Of a stretch of DNA of 24,747 bases, positions 15,680 to 24,028 are shown piece by piece. Under the pieces are notes generated by a model. That model was not told the DNA's origin and made no database searches. It saw only the letters and a list, made by a program, of their open reading frames with translations. Both the position numbers and the translations under genes were made by a program. How positions within the stretch are numbered: position 1 is the stretch's first letter; each line of letters opens with the position of its first letter. Source of the DNA: Euryarchaeota archaeon UBA259 (GTDB lineage Archaea; Thermoplasmatota; Poseidoniia; Poseidoniales; Poseidoniaceae); assembly GCA_002506275.1 (NCBI GenBank), contig DAXG01000028.1:1-24747 (forward strand). The letters run 5' to 3'.

Positions 15680-16222
15680 GTGTACCCTTACTTCCGCCTC
15701 TTCCGTATGGCCGTTGGTTCTGCGTTTCGAAAGAGGAAAACGGTTGATTGGCGAGGGGATTTTTACACCACCTATCGTCCTTTGATTGGGGACTTAGATG
15801 TCTATCCTGAAGTGAATAACGGGCGTCATTTTGTTTTGTTTGACTTGGCTCGGTATGACCTCGCTTTTACCATTGGATTGGTAAAATACGTCCGAAAAAA
15901 CCGCTTAGCTTTCGTTGTTGGCGGTTCGAGTATTCGGTATCGAAAACGGCTTGCACCTTTCCGAAAAGTACGGATTCGAACCCAATTGGTTGGAATGGAT
16001 GACAAATTCTTCTATTTTCAGCATACAACTGAACAAGCAGGAGCAGTTTGCTCTTCGGCTCTTGTTCGGACTGCGTTGCGAATGAAAGGGGGTACGGCAT
16101 TACCAATGGAGGTCATGACAGCACTCGGTTTTGAAGCGAATACGTTCATGGAACCATGGGTCCAAGAATGGGCGACTTGGGACGACCAAAGGCCTTGGCC
16201 GGAACTTCATGCGAAGCAGTGA
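15680..16222 (+). CDS. hot-dog fold acyl-CoA thioesterase-like protein
   Basis: A 180-residue protein resembling the 4HBT_2/THEM6-type thioesterases. The key stretch DLDVYPEVNNGRHFVLFDLARYDL at about 38-61 matches the family pattern in which an Asn-Asn-Gly/Ala-Arg turn leads into the long hot-dog helix. The following strands (LAFVVGGSSIRYRKRL, KVRIRTQLVGMDDKFFYFQH) give the beta-sheet with a basic acyl-CoA-facing edge. It would hydrolyse acyl-CoA thioesters in the cytosol; the substrate is not predictable. The start is GTG at 15680 with GGAG (15673-15676) close upstream; an ATG at 15707 would drop nine residues and is possible. It follows the lipoprotein cyclophilin on the same strand and precedes the STAND regulator after an 81 bp gap in which I see no RNA gene or clear promoter. 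Confidence 0.72.
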   Translation: MYPYFRLFRMAVGSAFRKRKTVDWRGDFYTTYRPLIGDLDVYPEVNNGRHFVLFDLARYDLAFTIGLVKYVRKNRLAFVVGGSSIRYRKRLAPFRKVRIRTQLVGMDDKFFYFQHTTEQAGAVCSSALVRTALRMKGGTALPMEVMTALGFEANTFMEPWVQEWATWDDQRPWPELHAKQ

Positions 16223-16303
16223 AGGATATCTAGAGTTTGACTTGTACCTACACTGAAGCAGAAAGGGGTGGACTTAGAAGGTGGAGGCGTCTTGGCTTAA
16301 GCC

Positions 16304-18520
16304 ATGTCAGGAGAACTCTCTATGCCTCAAGAGCGTCTCTTGAGATGGTTGGGCAACTACTCGACCAGCCTTGAAAAAGCATGGGATGTGACACGAGAAA
16401 TCTCGCTTCCTGGGATAAGTGAATCCCTTGGTGTCGTTCGTTCAGCGCTTAATGTACCACTCACACAATTGGAAAAACAGGACCTTGTTTTCAAGCGAAT
16501 GGCGCATGTGATTGGCGGTGGCTCACGCCGAAGAAACGTCTATCATCTCACCGAAGAAGGTCGAAAACTTCTTTCCACATTGGGTGATGATACTTCGAAA
16601 CCTCGGAAAAGCAGTTCCGAAGGAAGAATGTTTGGAGACGCACCTACACCGGGCACCGTCTACGGGCGTTCTCCTCTAATCGATGCTGTTTACGATGAAA
16701 TTCATCAGCAGCATTGCCTTTTCATCAGTGGATTGCCGGGAATTGGAAAAACTGCGGTTGGCCTTGCCGCAGCAGGGAAATTGGTGTCAAATGGATTGAA
16801 TGTGCGTTGGTGTACCGCGAATGAGTATTCTGATTTTGAGACACTGTGCCGTTCGATGTCGATTTTGAGTGAATTACCCAGCGATGCGGATGCTTTGGCA
16901 GAGCACTTGGCTCAAGAGTGTAAGGATGAGGTATTGATTGTCGATGATGTCCACATGATTTCTTCACGGCATTTGGGGACTTTTGTTTCGATTTGTCAGC
17001 ATATGAAAGGGTTGCAAGGTCCAAAAATGATGTTCATCGGCCGGGAATCTTTGCCAGGGTTCGAAGCAATGAACCGCGTCTCTATACCCCCGCTTGAGAC
17101 CAACGAGGCAGTGAAATTACTCGGAAAATCTCTTCCTCGAAAGGAGGCTCTTCACATCGCTGAACGACTTGGAGGGCACCCTCTTGCTCTCCAGCTGTAC
17201 CAACAGGATACGGCTTTACCTGAGGAAAATGCCGACATACAATCCTATGTTGAAGACGTTGTCCTCTCGACTCTTGACACTCCAACTCGTTCCGGAATGG
17301 ACCATCTCGTGTTGCTCCCCCAACCTGTGGAGGCGAAGAAGGCCTACGACGATGAGATTGTAGGGACGCTTGACGACTATGCATTCTTACGATGGACCTC
17401 GGGCATGGAAAAGATGGAAATTCAACACCTTGTTCGTAATGTCCGACGAACTTCGATGTCCAGTGAAGAGAAACAAAAATTACATCGTTTAGCGGTAGGA
17501 CATTGGGAGACTTGTGCTGAAACTGCTGACGATTATGTCGTGCTTTTATTCCATCGCATTTGTGCCCAGTCCGAAGGACTTGACGCCCATTGCACTACTG
17601 CTTATGAACGATTATCACCCTCTCATAGCAGCGCACTTTCAGTCTTGTTGGAACAGGCGATAGAGGCATCTAAGGCACCTTCGCATCTGCATTACCTTGC
17701 TGCTAAAATTGCTCTTGAACGCTGTGAGCCGAAGCACGCTCATCGTCATTTGACGGAAATCGAGGATGAAGGTTCAATCAATGAAATTAACATTGGATTG
17801 GCTTACCTCGAAGGCCGACTTCAAGATGCAGAAAAAAGTATTGAGAAGGGGTTTGAACTTGGAAACCAGCATCAAAAGAATCAATTGGCATTGTCCGCAG
17901 CATCTCGCCGATTGGATGATCGGATTTCGACGGAACTCAGTAAAGATGCTGCTAAAGATATCAAACGCTATCTTTCACACATCGAGTTGCCTGAAGACGC
18001 AGAACAACGAGCAGTGACGGTCGTGGCCCTCACCATGGTTCAACATGCAGTCGCCTTAGCAGAGCGTGATTTTAGCAAAGCCGATACTTTACGAGCCAAT
18101 CTCTCTTCGATTTCCAGTTTGAAAAACGGTATCATCATCGGTCTTGAAGCCAAATCCACATTGGTTCAGATGCAGGATAATCCTGTGGATTTAACCAACG
18201 TCATCGAATCAACTCTTCAAGCCATTGAAGTTCAACCGAGCCTTACTCACCAAGACGCACTCCGTTTGTCTCTTGTGGAATCGTTGTTGGAACTGGATGT
18301 CGATTTAGCCCAAGAGCATTTCAAGAGCGTCACCAAACCAAACTCCTCTCCAAGCAGTATGATGCTTCATCGCCTTCATGCTCGGTGGTGGTTTTGTAAA
18401 TCCCATCTCCAACCTTCGCTGCAAAAAGTTGCTCTCAAAGAAGCCATAACGCAACACAGAGCTGCTGGTTGCCCTCGGGCAGCAAATCAACTCGAGGCCT
18501 TATTGCACAGTTTGTTGTAA
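16304..18520 (+). CDS. winged-helix/STAND NTPase/helical-repeat regulator
   Basis: A 738-residue putative signal-responsive transcription regulator. Order: winged-helix DNA-binding domain (about 8-95, with ISESLGVVRSALNVPLTQLEKQDLV as the recognition region and a basic GGGSRRRNVYHLTEEGR wing); a short linker; a STAND/NB-ARC-type NTPase with Walker A GLPGIGKT (143-150), Walker B EVLIVDDVHM (209-218), a sensor-like MMFIGRESLP (242-251) and the GGHPLAL motif (290-296); then an all-helical C-terminal half (about 400-738) that looks like degenerate TPR repeats. STAND proteins hold ADP when off and oligomerise on ligand and ATP binding, as in MalT. Target genes and ligand are unknown. The start is ATG 16304, or ATG 16322, which has AGGAG at 16309-16313. 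It converges head-on with a pair of Lrp-type ligand-binding genes. Confidence 0.82.
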   Translation: MSGELSMPQERLLRWLGNYSTSLEKAWDVTREISLPGISESLGVVRSALNVPLTQLEKQDLVFKRMAHVIGGGSRRRNVYHLTEEGRKLLSTLGDDTSKPRKSSSEGRMFGDAPTPGTVYGRSPLIDAVYDEIHQQHCLFISGLPGIGKTAVGLAAAGKLVSNGLNVRWCTANEYSDFETLCRSMSILSELPSDADALAEHLAQECKDEVLIVDDVHMISSRHLGTFVSICQHMKGLQGPKMMFIGRESLPGFEAMNRVSIPPLETNEAVKLLGKSLPRKEALHIAERLGGHPLALQLYQQDTALPEENADIQSYVEDVVLSTLDTPTRSGMDHLVLLPQPVEAKKAYDDEIVGTLDDYAFLRWTSGMEKMEIQHLVRNVRRTSMSSEEKQKLHRLAVGHWETCAETADDYVVLLFHRICAQSEGLDAHCTTAYERLSPSHSSALSVLLEQAIEASKAPSHLHYLAAKIALERCEPKHAHRHLTEIEDEGSINEINIGLAYLEGRLQDAEKSIEKGFELGNQHQKNQLALSAASRRLDDRISTELSKDAAKDIKRYLSHIELPEDAEQRAVTVVALTMVQHAVALAERDFSKADTLRANLSSISSLKNGIIIGLEAKSTLVQMQDNPVDLTNVIESTLQAIEVQPSLTHQDALRLSLVESLLELDVDLAQEHFKSVTKPNSSPSSMMLHRLHARWWFCKSHLQPSLQKVALKEAITQHRAAGCPRAANQLEALLHSLL
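16309..16313 (+). promoter_or_regulatory. Shine-Dalgarno supporting an internal start at 16322
   Basis: AGGAG lies eight bases before the ATG at 16322, the seventh codon of the longer STAND regulator frame. It suggests translation may begin there (732 residues); the winged-helix domain is intact either way. Confidence 0.45.
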
Positions 18521-18754
18521 TCACAACTCGGCGCCAATAAGTGTCTTGGTATCATCGATGCCGTCAATGACTCGTATTTCCTCGACAATGCAACGCGTTA
18601 GGACAAATTCATCTTCTGCTTGGACTCGAGCGATGAGGTCGTATTCTCCGAACAACATCCACCGGTCTGTGACGTATTTGATATCATCCAATGCTTTGCG
18701 AACATCGCTTTCACTGCCGGGTTTTGTTGTGATTAATACAAATCCAATCGCCAT
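18521..18754 (-). CDS. stand-alone Lrp/AsnC ligand-binding (RAM) domain protein
   Basis: A 77-residue protein consisting only of the ferredoxin-like regulation-of-amino-acid-metabolism domain of Lrp/AsnC regulators, without the helix-turn-helix. Landmarks: FVLITTKPGSESDV (first strand and helix), LFGEYDLIARV (effector-site strand) and the closing IDDTKTLIGAEL. Such domains form dimers and larger rings that bind amino acids or other small ligands; without a DNA-binding domain it must act through a partner. The start at ATG 18754 is favoured by GAGGTG six bases upstream, fused to the stop of the preceding gene; a GTG at 18763 lies inside that site. It is clearly homologous to the gene before it (shared L-x-GE-x-DL-x-AR and DTxTLI). 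Confidence 0.85.
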   Translation of the reverse strand: MAIGFVLITTKPGSESDVRKALDDIKYVTDRWMLFGEYDLIARVQAEDEFVLTRCIVEEIRVIDGIDDTKTLIGAEL

Positions 18755-18760
18755 ATTCTT

Positions 18761-18766
18761 CACCTC
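18761..18766 (-). promoter_or_regulatory. Shine-Dalgarno fused to preceding stop codon
   Basis: On the minus strand the TGA stop of the upstream RAM gene runs into GAGGTG, then six bases, then ATG at 18754. This is the same arrangement as at 2396-2411 and implies translational coupling and roughly equal synthesis of the two RAM proteins. Confidence 0.7.
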
Positions 18767-19004
18767 AGTACTCTACTGCAATCAGTGTTTGTGTGTCTTT
18801 CACACCTTCGATTTGACGGAACTGAGTCATCAGCATTTTTGTCAGGGTTTGAGAGTCATCTGCAGTTAAGCGTGCAAGCAAATCAAATTCGCCGTAGAGG
18901 GCATGAACTTCTGCAACTGAGTCATGGTCCATCAGTGAAAGATAAACCTCGCGTTCGTGCGCTGGCTGGGTCTTGAACAACACGAATGCTTCGGGCATAG
19001 ACAT
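18765..19004 (-). CDS. stand-alone Lrp/AsnC ligand-binding (RAM) domain protein
   Basis: A 79-residue RAM domain without a DNA-binding part, first of a two-gene unit. It shows FVLFKTQPAHEREV, LYGEFDLLARLTADD and VKDTQTLIAVEY, aligning without gaps in the core to its downstream neighbour; the pair probably arose by tandem duplication and has diverged enough to bind different ligands or to form a heteromer. Start ATG 19004, or the ATG two codons on at 18998; no Shine-Dalgarno, so likely leaderless. It diverges from the giant surface protein gene with a 109 bp gap. Confidence 0.85.
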   Translation of the reverse strand: MSMPEAFVLFKTQPAHEREVYLSLMDHDSVAEVHALYGEFDLLARLTADDSQTLTKMLMTQFRQIEGVKDTQTLIAVEY

Positions 19005-19113
19005 CCGAAATCAGGTTTGGCCTTATTGCTTGCGAAGGTTTTTGATTGACAGGAGGAGCATCGGACTCACAGCCAATAGAACCCTTCAAGTGCTTTTGCG
19101 TCGACCCGAAGGT
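19005..19113. promoter_or_regulatory. divergent intergenic region between RAM pair and giant surface protein
   Basis: This 109 bp gap must hold both promoters. It contains an unused strong Shine-Dalgarno-like AGGAGGAG (19051-19058, plus strand) with no ATG, GTG or TTG at the usual distance, and AT-rich stretches (CTTATTG at 19022-19028; TTTTTGATTG at 19039-19048). I cannot fix a TATA box on either strand. Confidence 0.35.
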
Positions 19114-22100
19114 ATGGAAACAAAGCCACTGCCTCCAATCACGGGATGGTTCATACTGCTTTTGATGGTGGGGACTTCGATGGCAGGCCTCGTTCCTGCC
19201 TACGATGACGGTACTTCGGCGTTGGCTGAGCCAGAACCGAGCATCTTGGCAGAGGCTCGTTCTCAAACCACGTGGACGGGTTCTGTCACCGTCACGACCA
19301 CTTACACAGTTTCAGTTTTTGATGAATTAATCATTTCACCGTGCACAGAAGTCGAAATGGGTTCTGGGGCAAGAATCTACATTGAGGGACGTCTCACCGT
19401 GGAAGGTACTGAAACCTGTCCTGTCGTTCTTACTTCGCTTACTGGTTCGGACCATGAAGGCATTCAATTCAACAGCAGTTCCAACAACAGAGGCTCTAAA
19501 CTGGACAATCTCTCGATTGAAAATTCGATTTACGGCATCACCATGTACGGTAGCAATCCAGTGATTCACAACTTGACCATCCTCAACCCAGACCGTGTTG
19601 GTATTGATTTGTTCAGTTCATCATCACCTCTCATTTATGATTTGGTTATCGACCAAGCCGGACGATCTTTACCGTTTCAAAACGATTGGAGATATGGCCT
19701 TGGTTTGTCGGTAGGCTCAGGCTCAACGCCATTGGTTGACGGTGCAACCTTCACCGACCATTTGACTCGAGCGATCAACATTTGGGGCGGCTCAGGTGGT
19801 GTATTCCGTAACCTGGTCATGAGCAACATCAGCGGTTCCAGTTGGGTCATCTCTGCGGGCGTGTGGGTCGAAGACAGCCAACCTTTGTTGACCGATTTGA
19901 CCGTCGACCGTGCTGATCACGGAATTGTTGTTCGCCATATCGATGACGGTGGATATACTCGCGCAGTGTTCCGTGATTGTACCGTCTCGAATTCGATGTA
20001 TAGGGGCGTATATGTCGACAAGGAAAATCATTCGAATTACACCAATTATGAGACTGCTGATTTTACTAATTTGACCGTTCGAGGCACCGGTACGGTAGGT
20101 GCAACAACAGCAAACCTTGCTTATGCAGCCATCGATGTTAACGCCACTGGTGCTTGGTTTGAAAACACCTTAATCGAAAACTCGACATCGACCGGCGTTC
20201 GGATGTATTATGCAGATTCATCGACAACGTTCCGAAACCTTACGGTGAGGGATTCTGGTGACCCTGGGCAAGGGCCGCACGAAGCGGGCCTAGCAATAAC
20301 TTGGATTTTTTCTTCTGCTCCGGTTTTTGACGGCTTGGAGATTTCAGGTTCCGTCGGTCCGGGAATCCATTCCTACAAGGCTGAATGGATTGGAAATGAT
20401 TTCTATCTTCATAACAACTCAGGAGATGGCGCTTATTTGGATTATTCTTCGGTCGACATCGAGGGTCTGGTTCTTGAAAACAACAGTGAATCTGGTGCAC
20501 ATCTCTCGAACAACATTGACACCGCCCTTCGTAATCTCACAGCTCATTATAATGGACTTTCGGGAGTAACCGATGAGCAAAAAGCAGGTCTTTTCTTTGA
20601 CCGTTCGAAAACGGTATCTCATCCTTTGCTTGATGTCGGATGTTACAGTTGCATTGTAACGCATTCCGGCGGCTCAGGGATTCTTATTCGCGACTCTGCT
20701 GACCTGTGGTTAACCGATGTGGAACTCTCGGACAACCATCACGACCACGCTCCTCTCGACGCCGACAATTCTGGCTTGACACTTGGTCAACAGGGTGGCA
20801 TTATCAACATCGACGGTCTTACCATCGATACTGAGCAAATTGGAGCTGCCGTTCATCCAGCTGTTCTCATCAACCAAGCGGCAGCCAATATTCATGATTT
20901 GACCATGACAGGCAACCATTCAGGCCTTCAGTGGGACGGTCAGAATCACAACAATTACCCTTCACAATTGAGTAACAGCGAGTTCAGTGGAAGCGGTTGT
21001 ATCGTTCTGTCAAACCACCATGACCTCTTTGGAGTCGGAAACACAATCGCTCCAGAATGCACGGGAACTGTTCAACTTGTTAACAGTCAAGTTAACTGGT
21101 CGGGTTTGACTGACGCTTCCTCTTCTGGAACAATTCTCCAATTGGATTCAAACTCAGACTTGCATTTGCATCAACCAGCAAACGTTGATTTGAACCTCTC
21201 CTACCCATCCATGGCCTCTGGAGCCACAATTGATGTGGCATACGATCTTGTCGTATGGGTGATTAACAACAACAGCAACGGAATTCCTTCTGCCAATGTG
21301 GATGTCACATTTTCTCAATTTGAGCCCACTGTCCAGGATTCAACCAACGGCCTAGGATATCTCACCCTCACAGACTTTATCGGCGAACGATGGACGAACA
21401 CCGGTTCATCCCCCTCCACTGACGCCTCGGTTTCATGCGGCTATGACAGCGTATCAACCTCGACAAGCGTCATTCTCAATCAGAATCAATTGGTCCATTG
21501 CCTCCTTCCACTTGAGAACCAACCACCGTTCCTCATGTGGACTTCGCCTTCTGATTCTTCGGTGTTCTCATCGCAAGGCTCTGTCGAATTCAATGCCTCA
21601 GATTCTTGGGATCTCGATGACGATGAACTTACTTTCTCATGGACAAGTAGCCTCGATGGCGATATTTTGGCATCTTGCACAGGGCAAGGTCAAGGATTTG
21701 AAAATCAATACAATGTGACGAGAGGGTATCCATTCACTGTAAATGGGAACCATGCAGGGAATTGTACGCTCTCAGACGGCATCCACTCAATAACTTTGGA
21801 AATATGCGATGACGCAGGCCACTGTGTTACTGAAAATCGAACAATTGAACTTGTCAATCAAGCGCCTACAATTCTACTTGAAGTCACTCCTGCTATGACG
21901 CCATGGTCCGAACTGGTCATTCCTCGAACAGAACATGTGCGATTGGACATTTCGGGAACATTCGACCCGGAGAACGACCCACTCAAGTGTTGGATAGACC
22001 GCTCATACCTTGCTTCGACAGACGAAAGCACAGTTGTCGGTTGTCCTCCTGAAATATGGATGAATTTGACCATGGCAGAGACAGTTCCTTCAATATTCAC

Positions 22101-23988
22101 CTTGACTGTATATGCATCCGACGGTGTCAATACGCCATCGAGTTACACTATTCCAGTCGAGTTATACAATGAAGTTCCAGTACCAGAGTTCACTCTTACT
22201 CGTGCCGGTAACGCCAGTGAAGACTTGGTGACCTTGGACGGTACCGCTACCGTTGACCCCGAGGGTGATGTATTGGAGGTTGAATTCTGGTCAAACCTTG
22301 ATGGCCAACTGTCTTGGAACGATACTGAAGAAGGAAAAGTGTGGAGCGGTTATCTTTCTCGCGGCGTTCACAACATTGAGATGAGGGTCGTTGACGTTCG
22401 TCCTGAGCACATCAACTCTACCCGTACGACGACCCTGCAAGTTACAGTAGAGAACTCTCTTCCTCGTTCCGTCATTTCAGAACCCCTCGAAACTCAAACA
22501 TACCTTTCTTCTGAACTCATATGGTTCTCTGCGAATCTTTCCGGAGACTATGACTCAGCATGTTCGACGTTCCCTCTCGATGGAAACTGGCACTGTTCAG
22601 CATTTGAACCCAGCAGCGGATCGGAATATTTGGTGGTCGATTGGCAAAGCGATTTGGATGGTAGGCTCACGCCTGAGGGAGAGGATTGGCTGATTTTTGA
22701 AGGACGCTTAAGCGCAGGAACTCATACCGTTACATTGAGTGTTGATGATGGGATTCACGATCCAGTGATTGCATCTCAGACAATCGAAGTGCTGACTTCA
22801 GCGCCGGTTCTTGACATGACTTCACCCGTCGACGGCGATGTATTCTCGTCCAACCATGTCATCGATTGGGACGCTCGACAATCCGTTGACTACGATGAAG
22901 ATAATTTCACCATGACCGTCCGGAGTAACTTGCTCAATGAACCGTTGTTCTCCGACGTATCTACAGCCATAGTTCATCAATCAGCACTTCCAGCAGGTGA
23001 GCACAGTATTCAGGTTTCTCTGATGGATTCAACCGGCAAAGAACAGCTTACCTCGTTCTCTGTCGTCATTATTCAATCCGACCCAGTTGCTGTTCTTGTT
23101 CAACCGCAGAACCTTATCTCTGTGTTACCCGGTCAAGCACTTGTTCTCGAAGAGCAATCGACAGATGCAGATGGAGACATGCAGAAGCGAGAATGGCGGA
23201 ACTGGTTGGTCACCGGCAATTATCAGATTCTTTCGACCTTAAGCAGTGATTCGATCACACTGCCCCCCGGCCAATACCACCTTTCGTTGTATGTTGAAGA
23301 CAGCAGAGGTGCTTCTTCTGAAGTTCACGTCAACATCACGGTGCAATCAAGCCTGCCGACGCTCTCGAATCTCACCTTCATGCCCGATGTTTTGGTTGCT
23401 CAACAGAAGAACACATTCAGCGTACGAGTCTTGATGGATGACCCTGATGGGACCACTGAAAGTGTTCAAGGTACAATCGTTTTCAATGTTCAAACCTGGT
23501 CGTTTAACCTGACCGATGAAAATGGAGATGGTTACTGGGAGGGTGCTGTTGAAATGAACCCGGCTTCCGCCGGACGGCCCAATCTCAAGGTCATCGCTAC
23601 CGACGGTACAGGAGACGATGCGATGGTCGATATTCTTAGCATTACTTTGTCCGTTGAGGAAGCAGAGCAGGACAGCAGGGCTGCTTTCTTTATCGCAGGT
23701 ACCATCGGCTTTGTCGGTCTTCTTTCCTTCATTGCTTTCGTCGCCCTACGCCGTCAGAAGAAGGCAGAATTAGCGATGATTGACTCTTGGGATTCATTTG
23801 GAGGTTTTTCTGCAAAGCCCGAATCTGGAAAGACATTGGTGAGCCTTGAAGGCGGTGCAATGGAAGGTGCTACTGAAGTTCTTGAAGACAGTGAAACATC
23901 GTCATCGATGGATGAGGAATCACCTGAGATCACACCTTCCGAGTCAAAACCAGTTACTGGAATGGACCTTGATTGGGATAACGTGTGA
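19114..23988 (+). CDS. giant surface protein: beta-helix plus seven Ig/PKD-like domains, C-terminal anchor
   Basis: A 1624-residue exported protein. Order: signal peptide (ITGWFILLLMVGTSMAGLV, within the first 30 residues); a right-handed parallel beta-helix (about 60-640) built from pectate-lyase-like turns such as GITMYGSNPVIHNLTI and GVRMYYADSSTTFRNLTV; a short beta domain (about 705-745); seven Ig/PKD-like modules beginning near residues 802, 914, 1019, 1116, 1228, 1322 and 1411, most with a D-x-D-x-D-type calcium-like loop (DLDDDEL, DPENDP, DPEGDV); a membrane helix (about 1524-1545); and a 79-residue acidic cytoplasmic tail ending DLDWDNV. Many Asn-x-Ser/Thr sites suggest glycosylation. 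Likely an adhesin or polysaccharide-binding/degrading surface protein; no lyase catalytic residues could be assigned. The ATG at 19114 is chosen because it directly precedes the signal peptide. Confidence 0.85.
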   Translation: METKPLPPITGWFILLLMVGTSMAGLVPAYDDGTSALAEPEPSILAEARSQTTWTGSVTVTTTYTVSVFDELIISPCTEVEMGSGARIYIEGRLTVEGTETCPVVLTSLTGSDHEGIQFNSSSNNRGSKLDNLSIENSIYGITMYGSNPVIHNLTILNPDRVGIDLFSSSSPLIYDLVIDQAGRSLPFQNDWRYGLGLSVGSGSTPLVDGATFTDHLTRAINIWGGSGGVFRNLVMSNISGSSWVISAGVWVEDSQPLLTDLTVDRADHGIVVRHIDDGGYTRAVFRDCTVSNSMYRGVYVDKENHSNYTNYETADFTNLTVRGTGTVGATTANLAYAAIDVNATGAWFENTLIENSTSTGVRMYYADSSTTFRNLTVRDSGDPGQGPHEAGLAITWIFSSAPVFDGLEISGSVGPGIHSYKAEWIGNDFYLHNNSGDGAYLDYSSVDIEGLVLENNSESGAHLSNNIDTALRNLTAHYNGLSGVTDEQKAGLFFDRSKTVSHPLLDVGCYSCIVTHSGGSGILIRDSADLWLTDVELSDNHHDHAPLDADNSGLTLGQQGGIINIDGLTIDTEQIGAAVHPAVLINQAAANIHDLTMTGNHSGLQWDGQNHNNYPSQLSNSEFSGSGCIVLSNHHDLFGVGNTIAPECTGTVQLVNSQVNWSGLTDASSSGTILQLDSNSDLHLHQPANVDLNLSYPSMASGATIDVAYDLVVWVINNNSNGIPSANVDVTFSQFEPTVQDSTNGLGYLTLTDFIGERWTNTGSSPSTDASVSCGYDSVSTSTSVILNQNQLVHCLLPLENQPPFLMWTSPSDSSVFSSQGSVEFNASDSWDLDDDELTFSWTSSLDGDILASCTGQGQGFENQYNVTRGYPFTVNGNHAGNCTLSDGIHSITLEICDDAGHCVTENRTIELVNQAPTILLEVTPAMTPWSELVIPRTEHVRLDISGTFDPENDPLKCWIDRSYLASTDESTVVGCPPEIWMNLTMAETVPSIFTLTVYASDGVNTPSSYTIPVELYNEVPVPEFTLTRAGNASEDLVTLDGTATVDPEGDVLEVEFWSNLDGQLSWNDTEEGKVWSGYLSRGVHNIEMRVVDVRPEHINSTRTTTLQVTVENSLPRSVISEPLETQTYLSSELIWFSANLSGDYDSACSTFPLDGNWHCSAFEPSSGSEYLVVDWQSDLDGRLTPEGEDWLIFEGRLSAGTHTVTLSVDDGIHDPVIASQTIEVLTSAPVLDMTSPVDGDVFSSNHVIDWDARQSVDYDEDNFTMTVRSNLLNEPLFSDVSTAIVHQSALPAGEHSIQVSLMDSTGKEQLTSFSVVIIQSDPVAVLVQPQNLISVLPGQALVLEEQSTDADGDMQKREWRNWLVTGNYQILSTLSSDSITLPPGQYHLSLYVEDSRGASSEVHVNITVQSSLPTLSNLTFMPDVLVAQQKNTFSVRVLMDDPDGTTESVQGTIVFNVQTWSFNLTDENGDGYWEGAVEMNPASAGRPNLKVIATDGTGDDAMVDILSITLSVEEAEQDSRAAFFIAGTIGFVGLLSFIAFVALRRQKKAELAMIDSWDSFGGFSAKPESGKTLVSLEGGAMEGATEVLEDSETSSSMDEESPEITPSESKPVTGMDLDWDNV

Positions 23989-24028
23989 CAAAAGTCCGCA
24001 GAACTTCTTTAATCTAAGGAACGGACCA

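Noticed and set aside
21500..23650. Possible DNA tandem repeat array in the giant surface gene
   Set aside because: The Ig-like modules repeat at protein level, but their DNA has diverged and shows no clear tandem repeat units.
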